Below are positions 48,621-60,204 of a DNA stretch of 64,000 nucleotides, one piece after another. The notes below the pieces were generated by a model. That model saw nothing but the letters and a program-made list of their open reading frames with translations. It searched no databases and was not told where the DNA came from. Position numbers and translations under genes: made by a program. Origin of the DNA: Arcuatula senhousia (lineage: Eukaryota; Mollusca; Bivalvia; Mytilida; Mytilidae); NCBI GenBank assembly GCA_963971305.1, contig OZ020311.1, forward strand, positions 620,001-684,000, written 5' to 3'. Each line of letters begins with the position of its first letter. Positions within the stretch are counted from its first letter, which is position 1.

Positions 48621-51600
48621 TTAAAGGGAAAATTCACGAATTTTGACTTATGGTCTTAAATGATAGAATATGTCATCAAAAATATATATCCAATTTTTTT
48701 TCAAAAAATTCTTATTTATAACAGAGATATTTGGCATTTTCTGATTTCAAAAGTAACTCAGTGACGTCAGTGAGATAGTCTCGAGTGCATTGTGGGATAT
48801 GACCGGATATCTGTGTATTACATCTTTATCCGATTAACGCTATATAATCGATATCGATATTATATTAAATAAAACACAGTGGTGACGCGTGGTCTAATTG
48901 GGAAACAAAGGAAAATATTTAATAACGATAACCCGATACGCAATAACATAATTATTATGAAGATTTCTTTCAAATATAAAGTATTTTTATCATTATTTGC
49001 GAACAAAATTTTTAATTAGTGATTTTTTAAACATCAATATTAAATAATGAAATCATGATAGTAATCAAAATTCTGCTACATAGTTCTAATCTTTTCCATG
49101 AATTACTCTATTTTGATTTACATCGTTAAAATAATTTGAAAATTTTCCCTTTCACATGATAATCACGCTTTTTAAAACAAGGTGTCACCTGGCCAGACAT
49201 CCCAGGTGTTAATTGCAAATTGGTGATTACGTAATTTGCCCCAGGTAAGAATTTTGTATATTCGATGTGAACCTTTTCCCCGGCCTTTTAATCTCATTAG
49301 ACAGCTATTAAACTGATTAACTGATCCTTGAAAGGCTATCAGTTTAACGGATTAATTCAAATCAATTAACCATGTCTAATGGTCACCTCATAAAGATCAA
49401 AGAAGAGACGGTGATCTTCAGCTGGGTATTACCTTTTCTTAGACTCTTTCGTCTCCTGATTGTTAAACAGGGTTTAATAAGGTTTTTGGTTTTGTAAAAG
49501 ATTAATCGGAATTTCGAGAGAATGAGAAAAATAATTGCTATATAATATACCTTGCACCAATATCCCTTCTTAATAAGTGTAATGTCTGATTACGTGAGTG
49601 ACGTGTCTGCTAGCAGCTTTAGATCTGCAGATTTGGTCGAATTTGGTCAGGAGGCCGGGCATCAACATGAACCAGAATATACGGAAGAAGAAATCCAGTA
49701 GATAGAAAAGTTAGAGATAAATCGCTAGTAAGACTGAATTTCAAAGCAACCCAATTTGACACTCAATGGTGCAAATGTTCTGATTGCTGTGCGCCAAAGT
49801 CCTTTCTCGCAGAATGCCTATGCTGCCACGAGTTTACATTATTCACCGATAACTTCGACCCTGGTGCAACCACGACTTCAAGATAGTTTGTTTAAACCCG
49901 CGGTTGTGCTGAAAACTAGTTATATTAGTTTCTTGTGGTACAAACGCCACCGGGGGAGAGCAACAGACGTCCTATTAAATAGGTATATGAATAGACGTTT
50001 ACCTTTTTTTTCAGAGTGATAAGGTATTGCCGAAGATTTCACTGATTGAAAACATTGAGTTTTTCTTGACCCATCAAACAAAAGTTATATATATTCTTAG
50101 CCAACAAAAAGTTAACAATACAAAACAAGGAAGTAATAATGTAAAGGCAACTTTAAATACCACTTTTTATATACATTATCATTCATTTATTTGATTTTAT
50201 CCAGAGCAGACTTATGGCATACAGACAGTTTGTATGTTGGGTCAGAATATGTCTACCTTTAGGAAGAAAACATCGTGTTGTGCTGCCAGCTTGTGTTGTG
50301 TCTGTCATCAGAAAAGAGTGTCCTTCTGCAGATGGACAATACGAAGGATTTAGAGAGTGTATTAGTGACACAGACTCTGAATGGATTTTCCTTCAATGAC
50401 TGATACTTTTTTATAGTGGTGACACAAAGCTTAGTTAAAATTTGTTTTCCATTCATAACTTATAAAATGTATTAGCATAACCTCATATAAACTCATTTCA
50501 TGTTTTAGTTGTTGTTGCTGATTATAAGGGGGCGACCATTGGATTTTCATGGGAGGGTTATTGTGAAATTAAAAATAAAAAGGCAGGATGTCAAAATTAA
50601 ATAAAAAGGCATGGTAGGATGTTGTTTTTGGCTGAAAATTTTATAGTTAGAAAAATATCCAGGCTCCAGTGTTCTCGAAAATAAAAAGACAGGACGAAGT
50701 GATATATATATATATATATAAAGCCACCCTCCCTAAAAAAAAGTCAAATATTCTAACTTTCATACGAAACGCAAGCTCTAAATTATTAATTTTGTATTGG
50801 CACTTTTATTTTTACTGTACACTTCGCATTCTCAGTTTACTTTGGAACCGATCTGACATATTAGATATTAGAAACGGGCGTCAGACAAAGTTTAGAGTTT
50901 GACATGTAGAACTTTTATACATTCATTTCATTCTAAAGTTTTTGGTGTGGTTGTCTATCTTATGCCCCATCTACGAAAGAAGGAGTAGGAGGATATATAG
51001 TGTCTGGTTCTGTACGTCCGTCCGTACGTCCTAATGTTTGAAGATCGGGCATTATGTCTTTTGGATATATTATTGTTTGGGCCTCTTATGCAGAGAAATA
51101 CAAGTGATAAAATATTTATACGTTTTATAATCTTACGAACACAAGATTGTGGTATATACTCATACGGCTGTCTACATGAAGGTAACACGAAGCGTTTTCC
51201 GTATAGTGTGCGTTTTTGTTTTACTTTTTAAAAGAGAAATGTAAAAAAACCTTCAAAAATCACCCGAAGAAGAACAAATTTACTATTTTTACACAGATAA
51301 AGATGTCGAAAAATCAAAGACACGAGTGATAAATTGTAGGTCTTCTGTTGCACTTTGTAATAAATAATTAACAGAAACAAATGATCTCTTTTTCTGTCAT
51401 AAACCATTACACAACCACCTGTTAATTACCATCCCCAGGAAGTAAGTAATACCTGGGGGTGTCACAAGTTTAAATACGTTGCCCCCGACTGTGAATTACT
51501 ATCTTCATATAGGTAAAAATAATATTATCTTCTATATAATGAACGTTTAAGAAATCCTTTAAAGATAAAAAAAATACATTTGCGCATTTTTAAGGAATGC

Positions 51601-52327
51601 ATAGGGAATGGATAAAAAAATGAAGAAAAAATTGTTGTCTGTTTTAAAATGTATATTTACTAGTTATTAAACAAATATTCTGAATAAATGCACAGTTATA
51701 ACTGAAGTGTTAAAAAATACAAAACAAAAAGATAATTTTTATTATTCTTAATTTTACGCACACCCGTTATAATTCTTTTTTTTAAACAAAACTAATATTT
51801 TGGTCTTGTGGGTTTGTGGATTTTTATAGCAAAGATTCTGACCGTTACATACTAGCCCGGGGCATACTAGGTAATAATCTAACATGTAAGAAACGTTTGA
51901 CTAAAGAAATAATGAAATTATTTTTGACGAATATAGATAGATATAAACATTTTTTATGGACAAAAATTTAAGATGCAAGTCTGTCTTTTTCTTTAGGTCA
52001 GGAAAACGGAATAACACTTAACCGTTACTACGCTGAGTAGAACAACGAAACTATCATCATGATCACGCAAGACCGATAGAGTTGACCATTGCGTGTTGTT
52101 ATCGTTTTGGTACTTTGTGGTTATTGGATATTAGGTGATGGTCACGTGACAATAGGGCCTACTAGCCGTACAAAATGGCCGCACCCATCGTTCTAATTTA
52201 TCAATACAAAACGCTCTCATACTCGCTTATTAGTGAAGATTGAAGAGTTTTACATGTATAGTTATGTTTAGTAAAATGTGATGAAAAACATATGTAAAAA
52301 TTATTTTTTTGCGAATTTTCCCTTTAA
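48621..52327. mobile_element. Possible 3.7-kb element with TTAAAGGGAAAATTC ends
   Basis: TTAAAGGGAAAATTCAC at 48621-48637 and its inverse GCGAATTTTCCCTTTAA at 52311-52327 (16 of 17 match). A third, inverted-orientation motif AAAATTTTCCCTTTCACA at about 49139-49155 could instead make a shorter element (48621-49155). No target duplication is convincing. The enclosed DNA has a higher CpG content and holds the P2X7-like pseudogene but no transposase. Confidence 0.35.
49582..50399 (+). pseudogene. P2X7 C-terminal (ballast) domain-like gene, broken
   Basis: Segments of one domain appear in order. (a) From ATG 49582: HEPEYTEEEIQ, then in-frame TAG at 49699 and more stops (49726, 49729). (b) Frame of TGG 49767: WCKCSDCCAPKSFLAECLCC, the Cys-rich zinc/ballast part, ending at TAG 49884. 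(c) A shifted frame: FKPAVVLKTSYISFLWYKRH-like, to a donor AG|GTATAT (49982/49983). (d) After acceptor GAGCAG (50209): AYRQFVCWVRICLPLGRKHR, VLPACVVSVIRK, DGQYEGF, stop at 50397-50399. This order matches the cytoplasmic C-terminal domain of P2X7, which occurs as stand-alone genes in molluscs and cnidarians. Two kinds of lesion (stops and a frameshift) argue for a pseudogene; unrecognised small introns are the alternative. Confidence 0.75.
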
Positions 52328-52746
52328 TAGCAAAATGATTCAAGAATATTCAGGTGAAATTTGTAGGTAATTTGATAAATTCAGGTCAACTAATTAACAG
52401 TTTGAAATTGGTCAATTTCCTGTTTTAACAGGACGCCTGCTGGCCAATAACTTTCGATAAGGAAATTTGTTTATTGTGACAAATATCAGTCTGCTTACGT
52501 GGTGTTTGATTTTTTATTTTTCACCATCATTCAGATTTCATTAAATTACAAACAAAATAATAAATAAAACGCTTCGAAAATTATATCAGACAATGTACGA
52601 GAAATTCAGCTAAAGATACTTTTATATTAGAATATACTGGTTTAATCGAGAGGATACTAGATCATAACAAGAACGACACTGTTATTTTCAGCCATTTCAT
52701 ATGGATGATTCAATACTCTTTGATATGATTTTCTCAGCAATATTGT
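52328..52746. other. Non-coding DNA
   Basis: AT-rich, no feature recognised. Just to the left (about 52130-52170) lie GTCACGTGAC and AAAATGGCCGC, which resemble E-box and YY1-type promoter motifs, but no transcript start can be tied to them. Confidence 0.3.
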
Positions 52747-52835
52747 ACCACAGGCACTTGTTGACTATCAAAAATAAAGGGGGTAGTATGTATAAGTACC
52801 CCCTTTATTTTTGATAGTCAACAAGTGCCTGTGGT
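52747..52835. repeat. Perfect 39-bp inverted repeat (hairpin)
   Basis: Left arm 52747-52785 and right arm 52797-52835 are exact reverse complements (arms contain GGCACTTGTTGACTATC and CCCCTTTATTTTTG), separated by an 11-nt loop GTATGTATAAG. Either strand would give a very stable stem. No flanking duplication was found. Confidence 0.95.
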
Positions 52836-55800
52836 TGTACTTCATGGTATAAATTTACATTTCATAATTATTACAATACATGTACCCTCAATTATTTCTA
52901 TTTATAATTTAAACATACATATTTATAACATATGCATGAAGCATACTCTAGGATAGAGTCATTTTGAGAACTTAAAAGTGAGCAGCATTAATTGAGCTCC
53001 TAAATGCACATGGTCATAAAATCATAATTGAATCTGCCAGTTGAATCTTTAATTGGTAATCCAGTAATTACAAGTAAATTAAATGCACAAAACAAACATT
53101 TCGTGAATATTCCTACAGCTGTTTCACATTAATGTTATTAAAAATAGACTGAACGCCCACACGAATCGAGAGTTGAAGATTTTTATCTTTTCCTGAATAT
53201 ATTTATAACACACGCTGCGCTCTGTAAAATAAGACATCAAACGTTATGGATTACACAAACACGTGCGCTAATCTAATTATAATTAATTGCTTAATCTTGT
53301 CTGTTAAATTACGAAAAGTAAATTTCTAAAAACGGTCACGGTTTTATGACTTCCAATGTAAACAAAATTTTACGAGACAAGGTCAGTAGCCCATAAAATT
53401 TGTACTACAAAATTTACATGCAATACACAATAATTATTAACCGTGTGCGATGGAATGCAATTGATGATGTGATGCAACCTTACCTAATTATAATCTAAGC
53501 ATAAAAGTTGTCATTTAAACATTCTAAATTATTATTTCCAATTAAATTAACAAATACTTGTTGCTTCTTCCTATCCGGTACTTGGTTAAAGATGTAACGC
53601 GCGCGCATCCTGTCACCCTCCCACGCACTTGTGTGAACGAGAATTGATTACATGAGGGTCTACACGGAGATGGCTTTCGACATCGATTTAACGCAATACA
53701 CAATTGAGTAGTAATAATACCATGTCATGTATTGACTTTATTAATTGTAGCTTAAATCACCAGGATAATTTGTGGCAAATTTTTGTGCATGTAGGTTTTA
53801 CTAGATTTTCTATTTTATTTGTAAAATGGAGGTAATGGATACTGATTTTTTTCGCCTAGGTGGAGTTACCTTTTTCTGAGATAATTTAAAGCCAGAGTTG
53901 GGGGGGGGGGGTCGATGTCGATTTTTTTTATCTTGCATATATTTCTGTGAAGATCCCGATTTTTCAAGTTTTTCTACATCTATTTTTTTTTTTCAACATG
54001 TTAGATTAAGTTCCGAGCTTCAGTTTTCTCTGATTTTTTCTCACCATATTATGACCCCATTCTTCATTTTAACAACAGCGTTACCCTGAGCATAACAAAA
54101 CGCAACCATTTTGTGCAAAATGACCTAACATTAAGCTCTTAAACCGTTGGGTGCTAGTCACTAACTAAGTCACACCCTGTTATCCATACTGCCCATACTG
54201 ACACTGAGTTTTCTACAATATATATCTATCCTAATGGGTACTAATTATGCACCATTGCTTGCTATTTTATGTTTTTATTCATTTGAAGCAGAGCTCTTGA
54301 CTATTATAACTTTCATGGCTACAGATGCAAGTGCTTTTACTAACTGTGACAATCCTCTACTTGGTGAACTTCTTCGTCTCATTTTTTATTCCGAGAATTT
54401 CAGATGAAGGGATATAAAGAGTCCAGAATGTCTGTACCATCATTATCATACTTGGATTTACATTCTAGGGATGCGCATGATCAAAAACCATTGACAAAAG
54501 CGATGACTTACTTTCAAATCGTAAACCATAATTTTTAGATTCTCATGAACGCGGTGGAGGTATATATATATGCCAGAGCCTGGATAAAACGGGAAGGGGG
54601 TGGACCAAGAGCCAGCACTGGAAACGTTGTCAGGCTGGGTAAGAAGTATTTCTATCCGATCTTTTGTACGAAGCCGAATGGACAAACTTCGTAAATGTTT
54701 TAACCCTCGGCTTCGTTCCGTATAGAAATTAGAGATCGTGAACTTGAGTGCTCGATTGTCTCTCTTCCTGAACTGACTGGAGTTTGCGTTGTTGATTGAT
54801 ATTCAGTTATTTTGGTGTTTCCATGTTTTACATGTTGTCTGTTTTTGTACCGTTCCTGTTGGTGTTAACTGGTTTTGTCTCTGCCCTTTCAGACTCCCCA
54901 TTGGTACCTCTGCTTCTTTCTATACAAATATGTCGTCACAAAATCCCATGCAATACTATATTTTTTGTACGTAAATTACTTGACAATTGTCTGATTCAAT
55001 GAAAGAACAAGGCATGGATGTATTTATTTCGCTAGTGCTGCATGCATAGACTCGGTCTTCATTGTACAACGATGAGATCATTGCTAACCATAACTTTTTC
55101 ATGCCCTCTTTTGATATCTTATTGAAGATGGAACACGAGAAGTTGTACGGAAGCGAAAAGTATCTTCAAGCGTGAAAATCTCTCCTCTTACCCTTACTTA
55201 CAAAAATCCATGCAAAAAGGTTTATATTTAGTTGATCTCCATCATGTTCATGTAGCAACGTGTTCAACTCATTAAGATCTTGTCTCCTGTCGAAGAAGGA
55301 CAAGCATCATGCGACACTATTCGTTATGGTAGTAGAACCAATCATATGAACTCAAAAAGCGAAAGTAAACTCAGGTTGACCGGAAGGGTCAACAGTTTCT
55401 GTTTGTTACATTACGTTGCCAATGATCAATTTAGTTTGTGTAAAAAAAAACAGCAAACGACAAATTATAGATGTCATACAGCCTATCTCTTCCATTAGTG
55501 ATATTAAGGTCTGATTGTTATTATAGTCCAATGCAACACAATGTGCAACGTTGTGAAAAACGACACGAAAATTTCGCATGCGTTGCACATTTCATCTGCG
55601 TACGTTCTTCTTACCAATTTAAGACAACACAAGGTTCATGTGTCAAATATTGTCGGGTTTTGGAAAGCACATTATTGCCCAACCATATGTATAACTTTAT
55701 CATTTTTGCATCCCTGTCCATTTAAAACACAAATTATAATAGAAGCAAAGAGGTACCAAAGGGGCATTCGAGTGTCAACAGTCCGAAAGGACAATGACGA

Positions 55801-56183
55801 AACCGGCAAACACGAACAAGAACAGCACGAAGAAACACAAAACACAAAATCAACCTGACGCGAACTCAAGTCAAATAAGTGTGAATTCATGTGCTCCGGA
55901 AGAGTAAGCGGTTCCCGCCTGCTATAGCACACCGGTCGTGTTGCTAGTCTCCAAATCCGATTAGTTTAAACATATTTTATTTGTAAAATTTATAGATTGG
56001 ATTGGACACAAGCACAATACTTATAAAGTCTTCTCCAAAACATATTTTGACATTACAATGAATATACAATTTGAGCATATGATACACGCAAGTTACATGT
56101 ATAAATACATGTAACAAGACAAAAGAAAAAACATTATTGCTAATTAAGAATAGAAAAAAAAACAGCAATAGGAGTACAAGAAA
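52836..56183. other. Intergenic DNA with old repeats
   Basis: At about 54780-54920 a repeat containing TTTTGTACCGTTCCTGTTGG, GGTTTTGTCTCTGCC and CTCCCCATTGGTACCTCTGC has relatives near 2630-2720 and 47345-47440. At about 55740-55945 is another bivalve-type interspersed repeat (GTGCTCCGGAAGAGTAAGCG, CCGGTCGTGTTGCTAG). No gene recognised. Confidence 0.45.
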
Positions 56184-56642
56184 TGATGCTGCATACCAAA
56201 TATCAAAAGACTGTGATAAGTAGTTGCTGAGGGAACTGTTATGAAAATTTTCTATTATTGAACATTAATGTAAAAAAGTAACCAAGTCGGTTAACAGGAA
56301 GTAGGTGAGCGATACACCTGAAATCGAATCCCACGTTATGGGAGCCCATGCTGATGCTGCATACCAAATATCAAGAGGCTGTGATTAGTGGTTGCTGAGA
56401 AAATTGTTACGAAAAGTTTCTATTATTGAAATTAGTGTAAAAAAAAACCAAGTCGGAAAACAGAAAGTGGGTGAGCGATAGACCTGAAATCGAAACCCAC
56501 GTTATTGGAGCCCATGCTGATGCTTCATACCAAATATCAAGAGGCTGTGATTAGCAGTTGCTGAGAAAACTGTTACGAAAGTACGCCGCCCGCCCCAAAT
56601 TCACCATTTTATAACCCGGATTTTCACTAGTGAAATCCGGCC
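56184..56642 (+). mobile_element. GGCCGGATTT-family hairpin element with about 165-bp tandem units
   Basis: Three tandem units (GCATACCAAATATCAA recurring at about 165-bp spacing), then CGCCCGCCCC and a near-perfect terminal hairpin CCGGATTTTCACTAGTGAAA ending ATCCGGCC at 56642. The 5' GGCCGGATTT end is missing. It links the single-unit copies at 3.0, 7.6 and 9.2 kb to the tandem-core class at 30-38 kb. Confidence 0.75.
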
Positions 56643-56647
56643 AAAAA

Positions 56648-57361
56648 GAGTGGTTGGTGTCTGTTGGAAGGAAAGGATGAGTGGGCCCTCTACACTATCA
56701 AAAATCTTAGTCCGTTTGATATAATCATATGAATGTTTGAAAATAGTTTCGTTTTGCTCTTGACTTAATGTAGTACTACCACATGTAAGAAGAGCAACGT
56801 TTAAAGTAGTGCTATTTGGAAGCCAACTTAGATCGCTGACAAGTATTGCTCTATGTTCGTTATATAAGGGACATTCTAAGAAGTAATGGTTGGAGTTTTT
56901 AAAAGCAAAGCCACATTGGCAAGAGGAATCTGTTATAATATTAATTTTGAACAGGTCACAATAGGGAATGAAGCGGTGCATCTCAATTGAGTCAAGTCCG
57001 GTAAAGGAACACACAACGGTTTCTACGACAAACCAATATCTGCACTCACTTGAGAGATAGAAATCCCATATTTGTCTACGAGTGCACGGTTTCTACCATT
57101 ACATTTCTCGAGTGGAGACCGCAACCGTGGAGCAACATAACCCTGTGTCAGCAATTTCTGTCGATGTTATTCCCGTAAGCTTGACTGTGATACGAAGACT
57201 CCATAAGCTGGAGCGGACGGAGCTACACAAAAAGGTAAAGTTGACGATTGGAATGTTGAAGTCATCACAATTGTCATAGAACTTTGTTAAAGTCTTCCTT
57301 GAGAGTCAATTTCGAGATGTAGATCTAAATATGAAGCAGACTTGGCAGAAATATTGATAGC
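56648..57361 (-). pseudogene. Retroelement reverse-transcriptase relic
   Basis: On the minus strand, in order: SAKSASYLDLHLEIDSQGRL then stop; frameshifted APSAPAYGVFVSQSSLRE; DKYGISISQV-like; and an open C-terminal part ending CSFTGLDS...DSSCQCGFAF...HYFLECPLYNEHR, whose CxC...HxxxxC pattern is typical of C-terminal regions of non-LTR RT proteins. Two frame changes and stops mark it as dead. The 3' boundary abuts the hairpin element at 56642. The clade is uncertain. Confidence 0.6.
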
Positions 57362-57767
57362 TTGATGGTAACTTTAAAACGTTAAATTTTCACTTTGTAT
57401 CCACTGTATTATTTATAACCACCGCAGCGATCAGGTATGTCGTTTCTGTGTGGTGATACAACGCTAAATCATTCATTGTTTTGACGTGGGCTGTCGGATT
57501 TAGAACTGATGTATTTGATTCTTTTACATCAATCGATAAATGTTTCTTAGCTAGTTGTCAGTAACTTCGAGTGTTTTCAAGAGAGTTCCTCCTCGTCTTG
57601 TTGTTTTCGGACAGTATTTTGTCTTAGGTTCTCTCTTGTTGAATTGAACTTTTGTCGATTGAATTTTACAGTGTGTTTTATATGTATGCTTTGTGCAAGC
57701 TTATCAATAGGGGGAAGGTTGGATCCAAAAAACTAGTTTAACCCCGCCACATTTTATATGTGCCTGT

Positions 57768-58065
57768 CCTAAGCCAGGAAACTTTGCCAAAGCCTTTGTT
57801 TGTCCTTGTCATTCTGTGTTAACTGTTTTATGTCAAGAATCGGGTCTTTCGTTGATGATTTAGGGATTGGTTTTGAAACTTTTGTATTGTATTATAAGTC
57901 TTGGGCCAATGCAAGACGGTAAGCAGTGACCAATGGTCATGTTGAAGACTGATTGCTGTTTTCCGTTGTGATTTTTTGAATTGCTGTTTGTTTATGTTTG
58001 TTGTGTCGCGTACACTTATTCCACATCTCAATATCGTCTATTCCTAGAATTGAGGATATATGAGA
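57768..58065 (+). repeat. Interspersed repeat (CACTTATTCCA family), near-complete copy
   Basis: Begins near CCTGTCCTAAGCCAGGAA and ends near GTACACTTATTCCACATCTC. The insert at 63291-63573 is the same sequence inverted, giving an outer length of about 280-295 bp. Partial copies at 23325-23530 and about 42360-42545. Confidence 0.8.
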
Positions 58066-58539
58066 TGGAGAAATAGAGTTATCTTTCTTACAATACCCGG
58101 TTTTCCTAAAGACAATTATTCATTTAAAATAGCCCAAAATAAAACAAAACAAAACAAATTAACATAACCAACATTCTCCAACGAGTAAATATAAGAAAGT
58201 ATGTTAGTATAAGTATAATTAATAATCAAATAATTACTCCCAAAGAGCTATTATCTTTAAAAGAATTCAATACAACACAATATTTCTTTGCTTAAAGCTT
58301 CTTGTATTTTCTGCCACAAATCCACACATACACATATCAAGCGAAGTTGCATTAAAAATTCCTAATTACATAGTTAGTCTATTTAAGTCAATTTGTACTT
58401 TTCCAAAAGACAGTCTGAATAAAATACAACCCCCTACATGAAATGTTTCAGGGAGCTGTGTTTTAATCAGACTGGTCTGGTGTGGTCTTATATCCTTGCA
58501 TGTGTATTTTAATCGCAGCTGAGCGTCAGTCCCCGGGCG

Positions 58540-58661
58540 TCAGTCAAGGTTTGGGAAGTAATTATGGCACTCTCCTCTCCTTCTCACGTCTGCGGAGTGG
58601 CAATGTAAACTACCTCCGAATCTGTAGCAGTCTCTATGAGGTATCGGGATACATTTTATAC
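58540..58661 (-). CDS. GATM: Glycine amidinotransferase-like, last exon
   Basis: Acceptor CTTTATTTTAG before 58661, phase 1; the frame ends with TGA at 58542-58540. It encodes 39 residues including RFGGSLHCHSADVRRRGECH and ending NYFPNLD. This matches the C terminus of glycine amidinotransferase (AGAT: GGGFHCWTCDVRRRG), where the Cys of the HC pair is the catalytic nucleophile. AGAT transfers an amidino group from arginine to glycine, making guanidinoacetate for creatine. The first two bases complete the Gly codon begun by the previous exon. The divergence (SLHC rather than GFHC) leaves room for a related amidinotransferase with another acceptor amine. Confidence 0.88.
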
Positions 58662-59533
58662 CTAAAATAAAGAGGAAATCAGTATTTATGTATCAGATGT
58701 GTAGGTTCCATATGTACGTGCGCAAAGTCATCGCCTGTGAAGGAAGATGCAATACAGGAGATAATACAGCGCTTTCTGCATGTGGTTGTCAAAAAAAAAT
58801 ATCATTTTTGGTAGAAATGCTACCAAACAAAAAACGTTTTTATCAGACATACGAAACGTGAGAAAAAATTATTTACACTAATGTTAGAACGCATTTTATT
58901 TGTTTGAAATTAATAAAGGAAAATATGAGAATTTTCAGGTACCTTCCAAACGTCCCGGAAAAGCCATGGGACCATATAAGTTTCGCACCTGGTAAAAAAT
59001 ATATATATACATTCTAGTTTCTTATGATTAGAAAATAAAACTTGAAATTTTAGGTTTTATAAGAGAGAAAAATATGAAATTATATAAATTAGCATTATTT
59101 ACAACGGAACGTTTTTTTGGAACAGTGCATTCTGTACACACGAGTATACGAAATCAAAATGACCGACCGTGAAAGACACAAATAATTCTCCAGATTCGAA
59201 AAAAAAACCGAATCAAAACAAACAACAAATAAACAAAGAAATTCACACGAACCCCCCCCCCCCAAAAAAAAAACAAAAAAAAACCAAACAAAAAAAAAAA
59301 ACACAAAAAGCAAGAAGTCTACATGAATTTATGGCATGTGTAATAATATATCCTGGATACGTCACTATACTGTTCCAAATCTGGCCAATTTTCGGGCAAA
59401 TAGTCTTAATAGGTTTGATTATAAAAGAAATTTCACCAGAAATGACTACAGCACTTTTGTGTCTACCCGAGGCTAATGATAATATACTTTATTGCGGATA
59501 ATATAGAAACATATCATAATGAACATTTCTTAC
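58662..59533 (-). other. Amidinotransferase-like gene intron (872 bp)
   Basis: From donor TATG|GTAAGA to acceptor TTTTAG, both phase 1. It contains the inverted repeat copy at 58875-59125 and a poly-C/poly-A low-complexity tract at about 59251-59305. Confidence 0.75.
58875..59125 (-). repeat. Interspersed repeat, inverted copy of 46930-47165
   Basis: Lies within the last amidinotransferase intron. Its centre reads ACCAG|GTGCGAAACTTATATGG...GGAAG|GTACCT on the minus strand, so it looks like a small exon in frame with the upstream exon. The last exon already joins perfectly, and the homologous copy elsewhere is broken, so I treat it as repeat DNA. Confidence 0.65.
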
Positions 59534-59681
59534 CATACGATTCTAGAAAGTTGATGAGTGAAACTTCTTTCTCTTCCACAATGGCCCTTTCTGGGCTAAT
59601 CATCAGAAAGTTGATACTAAGCCAGGCACTAGATTGACACAACTCGGGAACTTTCGTATCTGGCCAAGGAGCTTCAACTAT
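59534..59681 (-). CDS. GATM: Glycine amidinotransferase-like, penultimate exon
   Basis: Acceptor AATTTTTGTAG before 59681 and donor TATG|GTAAGA after 59534; 148 bp, phase 0 to phase 1. It encodes IVEAPWPDTKVPELCQSSAW, then LSINFLMISPERAIVEEKEV and SLINFLESY. This aligns with the AGAT segment ([32 protein letters not shown]). The conserved W-L-S-x-N and EV motifs are present. It joins the flanking exons without a frame conflict. Confidence 0.92.
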
Positions 59682-60204
59682 CTACAAAAATTGTCGTTTT
59701 TAAAAACAATGTGTTACTATGTATTTGTTGACTTTCATAGTACATGGAAACGCCTTAAGCGTTTTTCATGTTAAAGAGAAGAAAAAAATTGTTAAGTCAT
59801 GCCTATACTAGTAGCTCCTTTTGCGGCACCATATTATAGGAAACGGGTTTTCATCGTAATTTTTTTTATAAGGAACACATAGCATCAGTGCGGAACAATA
59901 AACCACTTTTTGTTATCAGCATAATCTATTTAAAAAGCTATCGATCCTTGATCGAGAATCTGATATATGGCTTTTTGCTTACAAAGGGTGCCTGGTTGTT
60001 TTTTTAAAACAAAAGCTTGAATCTGATAGCTTCATGTAGCTATTAGCTAGCAAATATTGAAATCGCATTGATCATGTCTTAACAAAGTTGAAGGGAAATG
60101 CCAAAAAGGTATATAATGGCATTTTCCGACGTACTGTATTGCATCTCATGAACAGTGAGAATGAGAAATAAGTAAAGAACTTTCTTAATTAAAATGTTGC
60201 GAAC

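Noticed and set aside
52130..52170. Promoter with E-box and YY1-like motifs
   Set aside because: Short motifs without an adjacent exon or start site; insufficient support to list as a feature.
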